Shown: piece by piece, positions 1-7,445 of the stretch | Layout: every line of letters starts with the position of its first letter | How positions within the stretch are numbered: position 1 is the first letter of the stretch | NCBI RefSeq assembly: GCF_016862795.1 | Contig: NZ_BONQ01000105.1 | Span: forward strand, 1 to 59,426 | Origin: Dactylosporangium siamense | GTDB lineage: Bacteria; Actinomycetota; Actinomycetes; Mycobacteriales; Micromonosporaceae | Length of the DNA: 59,426 bases | Reading direction: 5' to 3' | Position numbers and translations under genes: made by a program | Notes under the pieces: model-generated | Seen by the model: the letters and a program-made list of their open reading frames with translations, nothing else | The model's database searches: none | What the model was told of the DNA's origin: nothing

Positions 1-887
1 GCCGCGGGGGAGCCCGCACCCGCCTCCGGGCAGCCCGCTCCGGTCTCCGGGAGGCCTGCGCCCGTCTCCGGGAGGCCTGCGCCCGTATCCGGGAGGCCTG
101 CGCCCGTATCCGGGAAGCCCACATCGGCCTCCGGGAAGTCCGCCCCCGGGTAGCCCGCGCCCGGCGCTGGGAGTTCGTCGTCCGGCGCTGGGAGTTCGTC
201 GTCCGGCTCTGGGAGTTCGTCCGGTTCGGAGGCATCGTCGTGCGGTGACGGCTGTGGTGCGGCAACGAGATCGGCGGGCACGTCCGGGACCGGGACGGCG
301 CTCAGCACGGCGACCGCGCCGGGCCGCGCCGCCATCGCGGCCCGGCACGCCGGGCAGTCGGCCAGATGCGCCGCGACGGCCTTGCGCAGCGAGGGCCGTA
401 GCCGCTTCGCCGCCGCGACGACCGCGGCGAGCCCCGGGCAGTCCGGTTCCCCGGTGGTCGCATCGGCGGTGAACATGGCGACGTCCAGATAACCGCCCGG
501 TGCCGTCAGCCGGTCGACCGCCTTCCGGGTGACCTCCACCGTTTTACCCAGCGCCGCGGCGACCGCCGTCAGGTCGAGCTGCCGGTGCCGGGGACGGTTC
601 GCGAACTCGGGCAGCACCAGCGCCAGGAGGTTCCAGTGCTGTTCCTCCAGCGCCGGCCGCGCGGCGAACACCCCGTCACCCGGTGGTGTGGTCGCCTTCC
701 GCTCGCGCAGCTCTGCCTTGACGGCGGCGCGGACCAGCGTGAACAGCGCGGCCGGGTCGTCCTCGCCACCCTCGCCACCCTCGCGCGCCGCGAAGGCGCG
801 CAACGCCTCGGCGGTGGCGGCGCGCGCGGCGGGCTCGTCGCCGCACGCGAGGGTGACGCAGCAGCGGTACACCTGGATGTCCTGCAT
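1..887 (-). CDS. zinc-finger (anti-sigma-like) protein with repetitive tail, partial
   Basis: The frame is open from an ATG at 887 through the left edge, so the C-terminus is missing (295 codons visible). The start follows an AAGGAGG Shine-Dalgarno six bases upstream. Residues 1-135 are Ala-rich and probably helical. Residues 174-181 hold an HxxxCxxC motif (HLADCPAC), the pattern of zf-HC2 anti-sigma zinc fingers. From about residue 205 the chain is acidic and repetitive: first heptads with PAPDDEL, then heptads with GLPDTGA/GLPETGA, giving four LPxTG sequences in tandem. There is no N-terminal signal peptide. A cytoplasmic regulatory role is inferred from the finger; the tail's purpose is unknown. 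Such genes often pair with ECF sigma factors, but the possible partner lies outside the window. Confidence 0.75.
   Translation of the reverse strand, partial: MQDIQVYRCCVTLACGDEPAARAATAEALRAFAAREGGEGGEDDPAALFTLVRAAVKAELRERKATTPPGDGVFAARPALEEQHWNLLALVLPEFANRPRHRQLDLTAVAAALGKTVEVTRKAVDRLTAPGGYLDVAMFTADATTGEPDCPGLAAVVAAAKRLRPSLRKAVAAHLADCPACRAAMAARPGAVAVLSAVPVPDVPADLVAAPQPSPHDDASEPDELPEPDDELPAPDDELPAPGAGYPGADFPEADVGFPDTGAGLPDTGAGLPETGAGLPETGAGCPEAGAGSPA
25..150. repeat. six tandem 21-bp units inside the zinc-finger gene
   Basis: Units beginning TCCGGG occur exactly every 21 bases at 25, 46, 67, 88, 109 and 130. The units at 46, 67 and 88 are nearly identical. Read on the minus strand they encode heptads GAGLPET / GAGLPDT, degenerating at both ends. 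Keeping a multiple of three means expansion or contraction would not break the frame. Confidence 0.9.
161..220. repeat. three tandem 21-bp units, second heptad family
   Basis: A 21-base unit starting CCGGCGCTGGGAGTTCGTCG is present at 161 and 182, with a shorter variant at 203-220. On the minus strand it encodes acidic heptads of the PAPDDEL type, just N-terminal to the LPxTG-like heptads. Confidence 0.85.
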
Positions 888-1024
888 CGGCCGCCTCCTT
901 CGCCTGGGTCCGCGGGCTCAACGATCGGGCCGGGTCGCAGGTGGCGACCGAAACAATTGCGAAACCTCTATGGGTTACGCCGCGGCGTCGCCGATGCTGA
1001 CCGTCACCCGATCGGAGGTTGTCC

Positions 1025-2176
1025 ATGCACCGAGCACGATCCAGGCGGACCGGGCTGCCCATGTTGCTGGCGGCGCTGGTCGTGCTGCTCGGCTTCACCG
1101 GCGCGGCCGCGATGCCGGCCGCCCAGGCCGCCGCGGCGCCCGCCGTCACCCTTCGCTTCCTGATGATCGTCAAGCCGGTGTCGCAGGTGCCCGGCCTGAC
1201 CGCCACGCTCAGCCAGGCACAGGTCGACGCGGCCCGCACCGCGTTCCTCAGCACGTTCCCCCGGATGGTCGAGGACCTCACCGGCGGTGCCGTCGACATG
1301 AACACGTCAGTGGTCGTCTCGTCCCGGCCGCTCACCACGATCGGCTACCAGGGCCTCATGGTCGAGCCGGGCAACGTGCCCGACGACGTCGCGCAGTACG
1401 TCCACCCGCAGGAGTGGGACGGCGTGTTCGTCTACAACGCGTTCCGCCCGCACGCGTACTTCTCCAGCGGCGCACCCGGGCCGCACAACACCGGGTGGAC
1501 CAGCGTGAACGCCCGCGACGACCTCGGCTACAACCAGGACGCCCTGGCCGGCTGGGTGCACGAGCTGCTGCACCAGCTCGGCGAGCAGTTCTACTTCCAG
1601 CAGCTGCACGTGCCCGGCGCGGTCGACGTGCACGCCGGCGAGGCCCACGGGTACAACCAGAACAGCAACGGGCTGCCCTTCTGGCTCGGCTGGTACCGCG
1701 ACTACCTCAACGGCACCATCCCCGGCAACCTGGGTCTCGGCCTGAAGGCGTGGAGCCGGGGCAACCGCCGCGGCGTGGTGGACACCCCCGCCGGTCAGAT
1801 GATCGTCGGCGCCGGCTCGAACCGCTGCGTCGACGTCGCCGGCGGCCGGGACGCGGACGGCACCAAGGTCCAGCTGTGGGACTGCCACGGCGGCCCCGAG
1901 GTCCGCTGGAGCTGGCAGGGCGGCACCCTGGTCAACAGCCGCACCGGCAAGTGTCTCGACGTCTCCGGCGGGCGCACCGCCGCCGGCACCAAGGTGCAGC
2001 TGTGGACGTGCCTGAACAACGGCGCCCAGCAGTGGCAGCTGGTCAACGGTAACCTGCGCAACCCGCAGTCCGGCCGGTGCCTGGACGCCGACGCCTGGGG
2101 CACCACGAACGGCACCCAGCTCATCATCTGGGACTGCGGCGCCGCCCAGTCGAACCAGACCTGGCGTTTCCAGTAG
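1025..2176 (+). CDS. secreted HExxH metalloprotease-like protein with ricin-type lectin domain
   Basis: 383 aa from ATG 1025, chosen because GGAGG (1014-1018) lies six bases upstream; a TTG two codons earlier is less likely. Residues 1-38 form a signal peptide (Arg-rich start, Leu/Val core, Ala-rich cleavage region). The middle part carries WVHELLHQLGE near residue 180, a zinc-metallopeptidase HExxH helix. The last ~125 residues are a beta-trefoil lectin (CBM13/ricin B) with three repeats shown by KVQLWDC, KVQLWTC and LIIWDC followed by Q-x-W. The likely role is a secreted peptidase or hydrolase targeted to carbohydrate. The peptidase family is not recognised with certainty. It faces the zinc-finger gene divergently and ends at a strong hairpin. 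Confidence 0.8.
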   Translation: MHRARSRRTGLPMLLAALVVLLGFTGAAAMPAAQAAAAPAVTLRFLMIVKPVSQVPGLTATLSQAQVDAARTAFLSTFPRMVEDLTGGAVDMNTSVVVSSRPLTTIGYQGLMVEPGNVPDDVAQYVHPQEWDGVFVYNAFRPHAYFSSGAPGPHNTGWTSVNARDDLGYNQDALAGWVHELLHQLGEQFYFQQLHVPGAVDVHAGEAHGYNQNSNGLPFWLGWYRDYLNGTIPGNLGLGLKAWSRGNRRGVVDTPAGQMIVGAGSNRCVDVAGGRDADGTKVQLWDCHGGPEVRWSWQGGTLVNSRTGKCLDVSGGRTAAGTKVQLWTCLNNGAQQWQLVNGNLRNPQSGRCLDADAWGTTNGTQLIIWDCGAAQSNQTWRFQ

Positions 2177-2184
2177 AAGGCCGG

Positions 2185-2219
2185 AAGGCCCGGCCTCGCG
2201 GGGTGCGGGGCCGGGCCTT
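2185..2219. terminator. bidirectional hairpin terminator
   Basis: Perfect 11-bp stem, AAGGCCCGGCC (2185-2195) with GGCCGGGCCTT (2209-2219), and a 13-nt loop. It lies between convergent genes ending at 2176 and 2236, and TTCCTTTC follows on the plus strand. Confidence 0.85.
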
Positions 2220-2235
2220 CCTTTCGGCAACAGGA

Positions 2236-2880
2236 TCACGCGCCGCCGACGCCGACCTCGCGCGGGCCCACCCGGAACAGCTGGGTGTTGGTGAGGCGGT
2301 TGCGCTCGCGGGTCTGCTCGCGAGACTCGTTCGGGACCCGCTTGAAGAAGCCGCGCTGCACCACGGTGCCATTGGCCTCGACGGTCATCTGCAGGCCGCT
2401 GCCCGCGTTCTGCACGAACGTCTGCGCGTCGTTGGTCAGGAACACGAACGCCTGGCTCGGCGTGCCGTCGCACGGCCGCAGCTCCAGGGCCGCGCCGGCC
2501 TGCTGCGAGTCGCCGACGACGTCGATGCACAGCGGCCGGCTGCCCGGCTGCAGGCTCGGCTGGAAGGCGTAGGACGTGGTGTTCCGCACGACCTTGCCGT
2601 TGGCGTCGATGACCTTCGGGAACAGCTTCGTCCACACCTGGGAGTCCGGCGTCTGGGCCGCCTTGCCGATGCGGGGCTTGGACACGATCCTCGCACCCGC
2701 GTTGGCGCCGTTGGGCACCAGCACGTTCGCGGTGCCGGCCGGCTCGATCACCTGGCTCTTGACCGGCGGCCGGACGTCCTCGGCCGCGGCCGGGCCGGCG
2801 GTGAAGCCGGCGAGGAGCCCGGTGGCGAGTGCGGCGCCGCCGATGAGGGACGCGGTGCGGCGGAAGGTCTTCGTAGGCAT
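2236..2880 (-). CDS. secreted protein with a ricin-like beta-trefoil signature
   Basis: 214 aa from ATG 2880; an AGGAAAG ribosome-binding site lies about 11 bases upstream. The first ~34 residues are a signal peptide with core SLIGGAALATGLLAGF and cleavage near PAAAED. The mature part has PLCIDVVGDSQQAGAALEL followed by CDG and a Q-x-F, resembling a single ricin-B lectin subdomain. The rest matches nothing I know. It probably acts outside the cell. It is convergent with the HExxH/lectin gene and divergent from the lipoprotein at 3110, with 229 bp between. The lectin assignment is tentative. Confidence 0.7.
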   Translation of the reverse strand: MPTKTFRRTASLIGGAALATGLLAGFTAGPAAAEDVRPPVKSQVIEPAGTANVLVPNGANAGARIVSKPRIGKAAQTPDSQVWTKLFPKVIDANGKVVRNTTSYAFQPSLQPGSRPLCIDVVGDSQQAGAALELRPCDGTPSQAFVFLTNDAQTFVQNAGSGLQMTVEANGTVVQRGFFKRVPNESREQTRERNRLTNTQLFRVGPREVGVGGA

Positions 2881-3109
2881 ATCGGTGCTCACTTTCCTGT
2901 GATCGGCTGAGGGTTGATCGACGTTCGCCACCAGATACGGGCGGGCGGCGGGGTCCGGTTCAGCGAAGGGCCCGCGAATTGTGGTGCTGGCACGAGTTGA
3001 GGAGTGATACCGGCCGGGTTGTCGCGTTCCTGACCGGCGAAGGTCAAACCGGTCCGCCGGCTGCCGCGTGTGTACCGGCAATGCACCGCTGCCGATTTGG
3101 AGAACTCCC

Positions 3110-3640
3110 GTGAAAGCCCTTTCCGCTGCACTCGTGTTCGTCGTCGCGCTCGGCGGCCTGACCGCGTGCGGGTCCGATGACCCGCCCGCCGCGAACCCGC
3201 CCGCGTCCGCTGCCGCCGAGGTGGACCTCACCGACGGGCCGGCCGTGGCGATCCCGACGCCGAAGCCCGAGCCGATCGGCCTGACCGCCGGCAAGGCGAA
3301 GGTCGGTGACGCCGAGGCCGACGTGGTGCGGTTCAAGGACCGCGTCGTGTACCGCTTCGAGGCCGACGAGAACAAGCCGCCGAAGGTGAACTGCGTCGGC
3401 GACTGCCTCGTCATCTGGCCGCCGCTGCTCACCGACGGCACCCCGGTCAAGCTCGCCGGGGTCAACCCGGCGCTGGTCGGCTCGGTCCAGCGCGCCGACG
3501 GCCTCACCCAGGTCACGCTCGACGGCTGGCCGCTGTACCTCTACAAGCAGGACGAGTCTCCCGCCGACACCAAGGGCGAGGGCGTCGGCGGCAACTGGAG
3601 CGTCGTGCGCCCCGACGGCAAGCCCGTCGTCAAGAAGTAG
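3110..3640 (+). CDS. lipoprotein with Yx(F/W/Y)xxD repeat (COG4315-like)
   Basis: 176 aa from GTG 3110, preceded by GGAGA at 3099-3103. An in-frame upstream TTG/ATG extension lacks a ribosome-binding site. The lipoprotein signal ends in the lipobox LTAC (Cys about residue 20). The mature domain contains PLYLYKQD and DTKGEGVGGNWSVV, the typical C-terminal signature of COG4315 'predicted lipoproteins with conserved Yx(FWY)xxD motif', plus a Cys pair (NCVGDCLVIWPP). These are extracytoplasmic, membrane-anchored proteins of unknown function. A GC-rich hairpin follows directly. Confidence 0.85.
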   Translation: MKALSAALVFVVALGGLTACGSDDPPAANPPASAAAEVDLTDGPAVAIPTPKPEPIGLTAGKAKVGDAEADVVRFKDRVVYRFEADENKPPKVNCVGDCLVIWPPLLTDGTPVKLAGVNPALVGSVQRADGLTQVTLDGWPLYLYKQDESPADTKGEGVGGNWSVVRPDGKPVVKK

Positions 3641-3650
3641 GCGGTCCCGG

Positions 3651-3675
3651 GCCCGCTGCCGGCTCGGCGGCGGGC
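3651..3675 (+). terminator. hairpin after the COG4315 lipoprotein
   Basis: GCCCGCTGCCG (3651-3661) pairs with CGGCGGCGGGC (3665-3675) around a 3-nt loop, 11 bp with one G-U. It lies 10 bases after the stop and 35 bases before the rhamnulokinase start. There is no U-tract, as is common in this GC range. Confidence 0.6.
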
Positions 3676-3710
3676 TCGGCGGCCGGCTCTGGGCGGTCTA
3701 AGCTCGGCCG

Positions 3711-5159
3711 GTGCCCGACTACCTGGCCGTCGACCTCGGCGCGGAGAGCGGCCGCGTGCTGCGCGGTGCGCTGCGCGACGACCGGCTGACGGTCACCGAG
3801 GTGCACCGGTTCGTCAACCGGCCGGTGGCGCTGCCCGAGGGCCTGCACTGGGACGCGCTCGCGCTGTTCGCGGATCTGTCGGAGGGGATCGCCGCCGCTG
3901 TCGCCGGCGGCGGGGAACCCGTCGCCGGCATCGGCATCGACGCGTGGGGCAACGACTTCGGCCTGCTCGACCGGGCCGGGCACCTGATCGGCAACCCGTT
4001 CCACTACCGGGACCGGCGCACCGTGGCCAGCACCGCCGTCGTCGCGGCGAGGGTCGGCGCCGCCGCCCTGTACCGGGCGACCGGCACCCCGCCGTTGCCC
4101 ATCAACACCGCCAGCCAGCTGGTCGCGATGGAGGGCTCCGCGCAGCTCGACATCGCCGAGCGGCTCGCCATGCTGCCGGACCTGTTCGGGTACTGGCTGA
4201 CCGGCGAGCTCGCGACCGAGCAGACCATCGCCAGCACCAGCCAGCTGCTCGACGTCACGACCCGCACCTGGGCGGGCGGGGTCATCGACCGGCTCGGCAT
4301 CCCGCGGCGGCTCTTCGCCGGCGGTGTCGTGCCCGCGGGGACCAGGGTCGGGCCGCTGCTCGGGCACCCGCAGGTTCCACTGTGGACGGTGGCCGGGCAC
4401 GACACCGCCGCCGCGGTCGCCGCCGTGCCCGCGACCGGTCCCGGGTTCGGGTACATCTCCTCGGGCACCTGGTCGCTCGTCGGCCTGGAGCTCGCCGCGC
4501 CGGTGCTCACCGACGAGGCCCGGTTGGCCGGGTTCTCCAACGAGGCGGGGGTGGACGGCACGACCCGGTTCCTGCGCAACGGCACCGGGCTGTGGCTGTT
4601 GCAGCGGTGCCGGGCGGCGTGGGCGGACACCTCCTACGCCGACCTGGTCGCCGCCGCGGCGGCCGTGCCCGGCTTCCGGTCGCTAGTGGACCCCGACGAC
4701 CCCGCGTTCGTCGCGCCGCCGGACATGCCGGCGCAGCTCGCCGCCGCGTGCCGGGCGGCCGGGGAGCCGGTGCCGGTCGGTCGGGCCGCCCTGGTGCGGT
4801 GCGTGCTGGACAGCCTCGCGTGCAAGCACCGGTGGACCCTGGAGCGGGCCGAGGCGCTCGCCGGCCGCCGGGCCGACGTCGTGCACGTCGTCGGTGGCGG
4901 TGCCGCCAACCCGCTGCTGTGCCAGCTCACCGCCGACCTGACCGGCCGGCCCGTGCTCGCCGGCCCGGTCGAGGCGACCGCGGTGGGCAACCTGCTCGTG
5001 CAGGCCCGCGCCGACGGGCGGCTGGGCACCCTGGAGGACCTGCGCGCGGTCGTCGCCCGGTCGTTGCCACCGCGCCGCTTCGAGCCGGCCGGCGGCGCCG
5101 TGATCGACGACGCGTACGCTCGCTTCCTCGCCCGGCTCGACGCGGGTGACCGGATCTGA
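3711..5159 (+). CDS. rhaB: rhamnulokinase (FGGY family)
   Basis: 482 aa from GTG 3711, full length for RhaB. The FGGY kinase fold is seen as DLGAESGRV near the N-terminus (first phosphate-binding loop), LHWDALALFADLSEGI, and the rhamnulokinase-like segments FGYWLTGELATEQTIASTSQ and YISSGTWSLVGLEL, with catalytic GHDTAAAV in the second half. It would phosphorylate L-rhamnulose (or a related ketose) with ATP in the cytoplasm. It is followed after 43 bp by a DeoR regulator and then a sugar ABC importer. No isomerase or aldolase gene is in the window, so the complete pathway must be encoded elsewhere. A related FGGY substrate cannot be excluded. Confidence 0.88.
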   Translation: MPDYLAVDLGAESGRVLRGALRDDRLTVTEVHRFVNRPVALPEGLHWDALALFADLSEGIAAAVAGGGEPVAGIGIDAWGNDFGLLDRAGHLIGNPFHYRDRRTVASTAVVAARVGAAALYRATGTPPLPINTASQLVAMEGSAQLDIAERLAMLPDLFGYWLTGELATEQTIASTSQLLDVTTRTWAGGVIDRLGIPRRLFAGGVVPAGTRVGPLLGHPQVPLWTVAGHDTAAAVAAVPATGPGFGYISSGTWSLVGLELAAPVLTDEARLAGFSNEAGVDGTTRFLRNGTGLWLLQRCRAAWADTSYADLVAAAAAVPGFRSLVDPDDPAFVAPPDMPAQLAAACRAAGEPVPVGRAALVRCVLDSLACKHRWTLERAEALAGRRADVVHVVGGGAANPLLCQLTADLTGRPVLAGPVEATAVGNLLVQARADGRLGTLEDLRAVVARSLPPRRFEPAGGAVIDDAYARFLARLDAGDRI

Positions 5160-5202
5160 CATATTCTGCAACAGACGTGTGGGTGCAAGGGAGGTGTCGT
5201 CG

Positions 5203-6096
5203 GTGCTGATCGCCGAGCGGCGTCGGCGGCTGCTGGAGCAGGTGCACGACCGCGGGTATGTGTCGTTCCGTGAGCTGGCCGATGCCCTGGACATCTCCGA
5301 GTCGACCGTGCGCCGGGACTTGCGCTCGATGGTCGACGAGGGGCTCCTGGCGGCGACCCGGGGCGGCGTCGGCCCGATCCGCCCGGCCCGGCCCGTCGCA
5401 CCGCTGTCGGCGCCGCGTGCTCCCGCCGGCGGCCCGGACGCTGACCTCGCCGGGGGCGCCGACGACGGCCACGGTGCGGGCGGGGGCGTCACCGACGGTG
5501 GCGCGAAGGGCCGGGCCGGCGGCGGACGCCTTCCGGCCGAGCATCGCGCCGACCCCGTGCCGGACCAGCGGGAGGCGATCGCCGCGCACGCCGCGTCGCT
5601 GATCGTGCCGGGCACGGCGATCCTGCTCGGCCCGGGCCGCACCACGACCGCGCTCGCCCGCCGCCTGGGCGGGATCGAGCAGCTCACGGTCGTCACCAAC
5701 TCCGTGTCGGTGACGCAGGCGCTCATCGACCTGCCGCAGATCGACGTCGTCCTGGTCGGCGGCGCCCTGCGGCGCTCCATCGGCGCCGTGGTCGGCCCGA
5801 TCACCGAGCAGGCGCTGCAGGGCCTGCGCGGCGCCCAGGTGTTCCTGTCCGGCGAGGGTGTCACCGCGGCCCGCGGCCTGACCACACCCAACGTCTTCGC
5901 CGCGGCCACCGATCAGGCCCTCATGACCGCGGGCCGGCAGGTGATCGTGCTCGCCGACCACACCAAGGTCGGCCACGACACGATGTGCCAGACCGTGCCC
6001 AGCGACCGGATCGACGTCCTGGTCACCGACACCGCCGCGGACCCGGACACCGTCCGCCGCCTCCGTGCCGAGGGCGTCGACGTCCGCCTCGTCTGA
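5203..6096 (+). CDS. DeoR-family transcriptional regulator with long interdomain insert
   Basis: 297 aa from GTG 5203, chosen because AAGGGAGG (5187-5194) lies eight bases upstream; an in-frame GTG at 5194 overlaps that site. Residues 1-60 are the DeoR winged helix-turn-helix (FRELADALDISESTVRRDL). The C-terminal domain has the DeoR sugar-phosphate-sensing pattern: ILLGPGRTTTALARRL, VVTNSVSVTQAL, VVLVGGALRR and VIVLADHTKVG. Between them lies an unusual ~65-residue stretch rich in Gly, Ala, Pro, Asp and Arg, where most family members have a short linker. It probably represses this sugar operon, released by a phosphorylated intermediate (family knowledge). It may be co-transcribed with rhaB. 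Confidence 0.85.
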   Translation: MLIAERRRRLLEQVHDRGYVSFRELADALDISESTVRRDLRSMVDEGLLAATRGGVGPIRPARPVAPLSAPRAPAGGPDADLAGGADDGHGAGGGVTDGGAKGRAGGGRLPAEHRADPVPDQREAIAAHAASLIVPGTAILLGPGRTTTALARRLGGIEQLTVVTNSVSVTQALIDLPQIDVVLVGGALRRSIGAVVGPITEQALQGLRGAQVFLSGEGVTAARGLTTPNVFAAATDQALMTAGRQVIVLADHTKVGHDTMCQTVPSDRIDVLVTDTAADPDTVRRLRAEGVDVRLV

Positions 6097-6109
6097 CCCG
6101 CCGCCATCT

Positions 6110-6165
6110 CCGTGATCCGGAAGACCCTGTGCGCCCCTGGGTACACGAGGTCCTCCGGATCACGG
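6110..6165. repeat. dispersed hairpin element, copy 1
   Basis: Arms at 6110-6131 and 6144-6165 (22 nt each, three non-Watson-Crick positions) enclose a 12-nt loop. The element sits 13 bases after the DeoR stop. Its left arm shares TCTCCGTGATCCGGAAGACC with a second element at 49141-49191. It may act as a terminator, but the conserved arm sequence suggests a mobile or recognised palindrome. Confidence 0.8.
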
Positions 6166-6205
6166 GAGGGGCACCGCAGTACCAACCAGAAAACGTCAAC
6201 AAATT

Positions 6206-6243
6206 CCAACGCTTGACAACAGTTGGCATCACCTGACTACCAT
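6206..6243 (+). promoter_or_regulatory. candidate promoter/operator of the sugar ABC operon
   Basis: TTGACA at 6213-6218 is a consensus -35; TACCAT (6238-6243) or GACTAC (6235-6240) could be the -10. An inverted repeat CCAAC (6206-6210) / GTTGG (6222-6226) with 11 bp between is centred on the -35, where a DeoR repressor could act. TTGGCATCA/TTGGCATC also occurs twice (about 6224 and 6276). It is 120 bases upstream of the first importer gene. Confidence 0.5.
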
Positions 6244-6363
6244 CTGGCAAGTTCGAATCAAACTCTTTCACTTCTTGGCATCATGCCTGAGCGGCATTCC
6301 CGCCTGTCCAAGGCCGCTCGCGCCGGGTGCTGATCCGCCATGCCCGCGTGAAGGGAAAGCCAG

Positions 6364-7437
6364 ATGTCGCAGTCCCGTAACTCCGCTGCCCTCGCCACCG
6401 TCCTGGTCCTGTTCGCCGCCGCCGGCACCGCCTGCACCAAGACCGCCGACGACACCGCCGCCCCCGCCGCCACCGGCTCCGCCGCCCAGCAGGTCCAGGC
6501 GACCTCGGGCACCACCGGCTGCACCCCGGAGCGCTACAACGGCGGCGTGCCGAAGGTCGACCTCAAGGGCATCACCGTCGGCTTCGCCCAGTCCGAGAAG
6601 GAGGCCAACCCGTTCCGGATCACCGAGACCCAGTCCATCAAGGACGAGGCGGCCAAGCGGGGCATCAAGCTCATCACCACCAACGCGCAGTCCGACCTCA
6701 ACAAGGAGATCGCCGACATCCAGGGCATGATCGCGCAGGGTGCCAAGGCGCTGATCATCTCGCCGCTGAACTCCGAGGGGCTCGACCCCGCGCTCAAGGC
6801 CGCGCAGGACGCGAAGGTGCCGGTCATGACGATCGACCGGCTGCTCACCACGAAGACCGCCTGCAAGGACTACCTCGGCTGGATCGGCTCGGACTTCGTC
6901 GTCCAGGGCCAGCGCGCCGCCGACGCGCTCATCACCGCCACCGGTGACCAGGGCCAGGTGGCGATCCTGCTCGGCGCGTCCGGCGTCAACGTGACCGTCG
7001 ACCGCACCAAGGGCTTCAAGGACCAGCTCACCGCCAAGGGCTCCAAGCTGAAGATCGTCGCCGAGCAGACCGGCGACTTCACCCGGGAGAAGGGGCAGAA
7101 GGTCACCGAGCAGCTGATCTCCGCCAACCCCGGCATCACCGCCATCTACGCCGAGAACGACGAGATGGCCCTCGGTGCCGTCGCCGCCCTCAAGGGCGCC
7201 GGCAAGAAGGCGGGCGACGTCAAGATCATCACGATCGACGGGACCAAGGGCGCGGTCCAGGGCATCCTGGACGGCTGGATCGCCGGGGTCATCGAGTCCA
7301 ACCCGCGCTTCGGCCCCCTCGCCTTCCAGGCCCTGGAGGACTTCTACAGCGGCAAGGGCGTCGCGGAGAAGACCATCATCTCCGACAAGGAGTACACCAA
7401 GGCCAACGCCCAGGCCGAGCTCGTCAACGCCTACTGA
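6364..7437 (+). CDS. sugar ABC transporter substrate-binding lipoprotein (YtfQ-like)
   Basis: 357 aa from ATG 6364, with AAGGGAAAG upstream. A lipoprotein signal ends at AGTAC (Cys about residue 22). The mature protein is a periplasmic-binding-protein type I fold: GITVGFAQSEKEANPFR, an NAQSDLNKEI hinge segment, IIISPLNSEG-like loops and VMTIDRLL. These match the galactofuranose-binding YtfQ branch better than RbsB. It captures a sugar outside the membrane and hands it to the permeases encoded downstream. It begins a tight operon of importer, oxidoreductase and regulator. The neighbouring rhaB suggests a deoxy-hexose or another hexose; the true ligand is unresolved. Confidence 0.88.
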   Translation: MSQSRNSAALATVLVLFAAAGTACTKTADDTAAPAATGSAAQQVQATSGTTGCTPERYNGGVPKVDLKGITVGFAQSEKEANPFRITETQSIKDEAAKRGIKLITTNAQSDLNKEIADIQGMIAQGAKALIISPLNSEGLDPALKAAQDAKVPVMTIDRLLTTKTACKDYLGWIGSDFVVQGQRAADALITATGDQGQVAILLGASGVNVTVDRTKGFKDQLTAKGSKLKIVAEQTGDFTREKGQKVTEQLISANPGITAIYAENDEMALGAVAALKGAGKKAGDVKIITIDGTKGAVQGILDGWIAGVIESNPRFGPLAFQALEDFYSGKGVAEKTIISDKEYTKANAQAELVNAY

Positions 7438-7445
7438 GCCGGACG

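Noticed and set aside
25-220. Possible CRISPR array from the regular 21-bp periodicity
   Set aside because: Units are contiguous without spacers and keep a protein frame, so they are coding tandem repeats.
888-1024. A clear promoter between the divergent zinc-finger and HExxH genes
   Set aside because: AT-richer patches (GAAACAATTGCG, CTCTATGGG) exist but no -35/-10 pair with proper spacing could be defended.
529-2052. 507-codon plus-strand ORF across the zinc-finger start and HExxH gene
   Set aside because: Out of frame with both genes and made of Arg/Pro/Ala-rich sequence; the zinc-finger gene on the other strand has the ribosome-binding site and coding bias.
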